Below are positions 5,985 to 6,296 of a stretch of DNA of 6,296 nt, piece by piece. This DNA comes from Actinomycetota bacterium (GTDB taxonomy: Bacteria > Actinomycetota > Actinomycetes > Actinomycetales > Microbacteriaceae), in contig VGAV01000150.1 of the NCBI GenBank assembly GCA_016870695.1, positions 1 to 6,296 on the forward strand, read 5' to 3'. Every line of letters starts with the position of its first letter. Position 1 is the first letter of the stretch. The translations under genes and the position numbers were made by a program. The notes under the pieces were generated by a model. It was not told where the DNA came from. It worked only from the letters and a program-made list of their open reading frames with translations, and did not search any database.

Positions 5985-6296
5985 ATGATCTCCCGCTCCC
6001 GCGTCGCCCTCAATCCCATCCAGTGGACGAGCCTCCCGCCCGACCCCGCCGTGCCGGGCAGCAAGAGCCGCTGGCGCTACGGCGAGCCCTCGTTCCGCTC
6101 GGAGTACCCGGACGTGCTGCGGGCGGTCGCGGCAGCCGGCTTCGACGCGACGATGATGGAGGTCCTGGACACCCAGACCCTCCAGGAGTACGCCCGCATG
6201 ATCGCCGACGCCGGACTGCGACCGGCCCCGGGATACGCATCGATCGGCCTGCCCGAGGATCACGGCCTCGATCTCCGGCCGGGCACGGCGGAATGG
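5985..6296 (+). CDS. Sugar phosphate isomerase/epimerase-like TIM-barrel protein (5' part, truncated by window)
   Basis: Only the first 104 residues are present and no stop is reached. The visible part fits the xylose-isomerase-like TIM-barrel superfamily (IolE, sugar isomerase/epimerase): an N-terminal strand with ALNPIQW, then YPDVLRAVAAAGFDATMMEV, the first helix and strand of the barrel ending in a Glu, and EYARMIADAGLRPAPGY, the second helix and strand. ALNPIQW also occurs near the start of inosose-dehydratase-like enzymes. The metal-binding residues would lie downstream and are not in view. GAAAGGA at 5974-5980 is the ribosome site, 4 nt from the ATG, and the gene starts 22 nt after the permease stop, so it belongs to the importer operon. 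By context it probably acts on the oxidised sugar made by the divergent flavoenzyme. A subunit of a CarB-type C-glycoside lyase is one possibility, but is not shown by this fragment. Confidence 0.85.
   Translation, partial: MISRSRVALNPIQWTSLPPDPAVPGSKSRWRYGEPSFRSEYPDVLRAVAAAGFDATMMEVLDTQTLQEYARMIADAGLRPAPGYASIGLPEDHGLDLRPGTAEW

Noticed and set aside
4829..6064. A long minus-strand open frame opposite the two permeases.
   Set aside because: The product is rich in Glu, Arg, Asp and His with no fold or motif, the usual appearance of antisense to membrane-protein genes in GC-rich DNA.

Overview
This is a GC-rich window with strong G/C bias at third codon positions, typical of a high-GC actinobacterium. 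The actinobacterial-type lipoprotein signal, the MalE/MalF/MalG-type transporter without its own ATPase, and the general texture suggest Microbacteriaceae or Micrococcaceae (a Microbacterium- or Arthrobacter-like organism). That placement is inference. No mobile element, tRNA, rRNA or CRISPR array is visible, and every gene appears intact except the last, which is cut by the window edge.

Layout: (1) 1-91 is an edge fragment that I cannot assign with confidence. (2) 92-1078 (+) encodes a complete isopenicillin-N-synthase-like Fe(II)/2-oxoglutarate oxygenase. (3) 1092-1120 is a perfect 13-bp hairpin between two convergent genes, probably a bidirectional terminator. (4) 1126-2616 (-) encodes a GMC-family flavin oxidoreductase of the pyranose-oxidase / glycoside-3-oxidase type. 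(5) 2617-2868 is a 252-bp divergent regulatory region with an unusually AT-rich core. (6) 2869-5962 (+) holds a tight three-gene sugar importer operon: lipoprotein binding protein, MalF-type permease and MalG-type permease. (7) 5985-6296 (+) is the start of a sugar-isomerase-like TIM-barrel gene in the same operon, truncated by the window.

Working model (inference): the divergent pair forms a small catabolic module. The importer brings in an oligosaccharide or glycoside. The cytoplasmic flavoenzyme oxidises a sugar hydroxyl, by family analogy C2 or C3 of a hexopyranoside. The TIM-barrel enzyme then isomerises, epimerises or eliminates the keto-sugar. This combination resembles known 3-keto-glycoside routes, including the CarA/CarBC and Dgp-type C-glycoside cleavage systems of Microbacterium, Arthrobacter and gut bacteria. 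The cleavage enzyme itself is not in the window, so C-glycoside use is a hypothesis. The oxygenase converges on the flavoenzyme from the other side of the terminator and may belong to a different unit.
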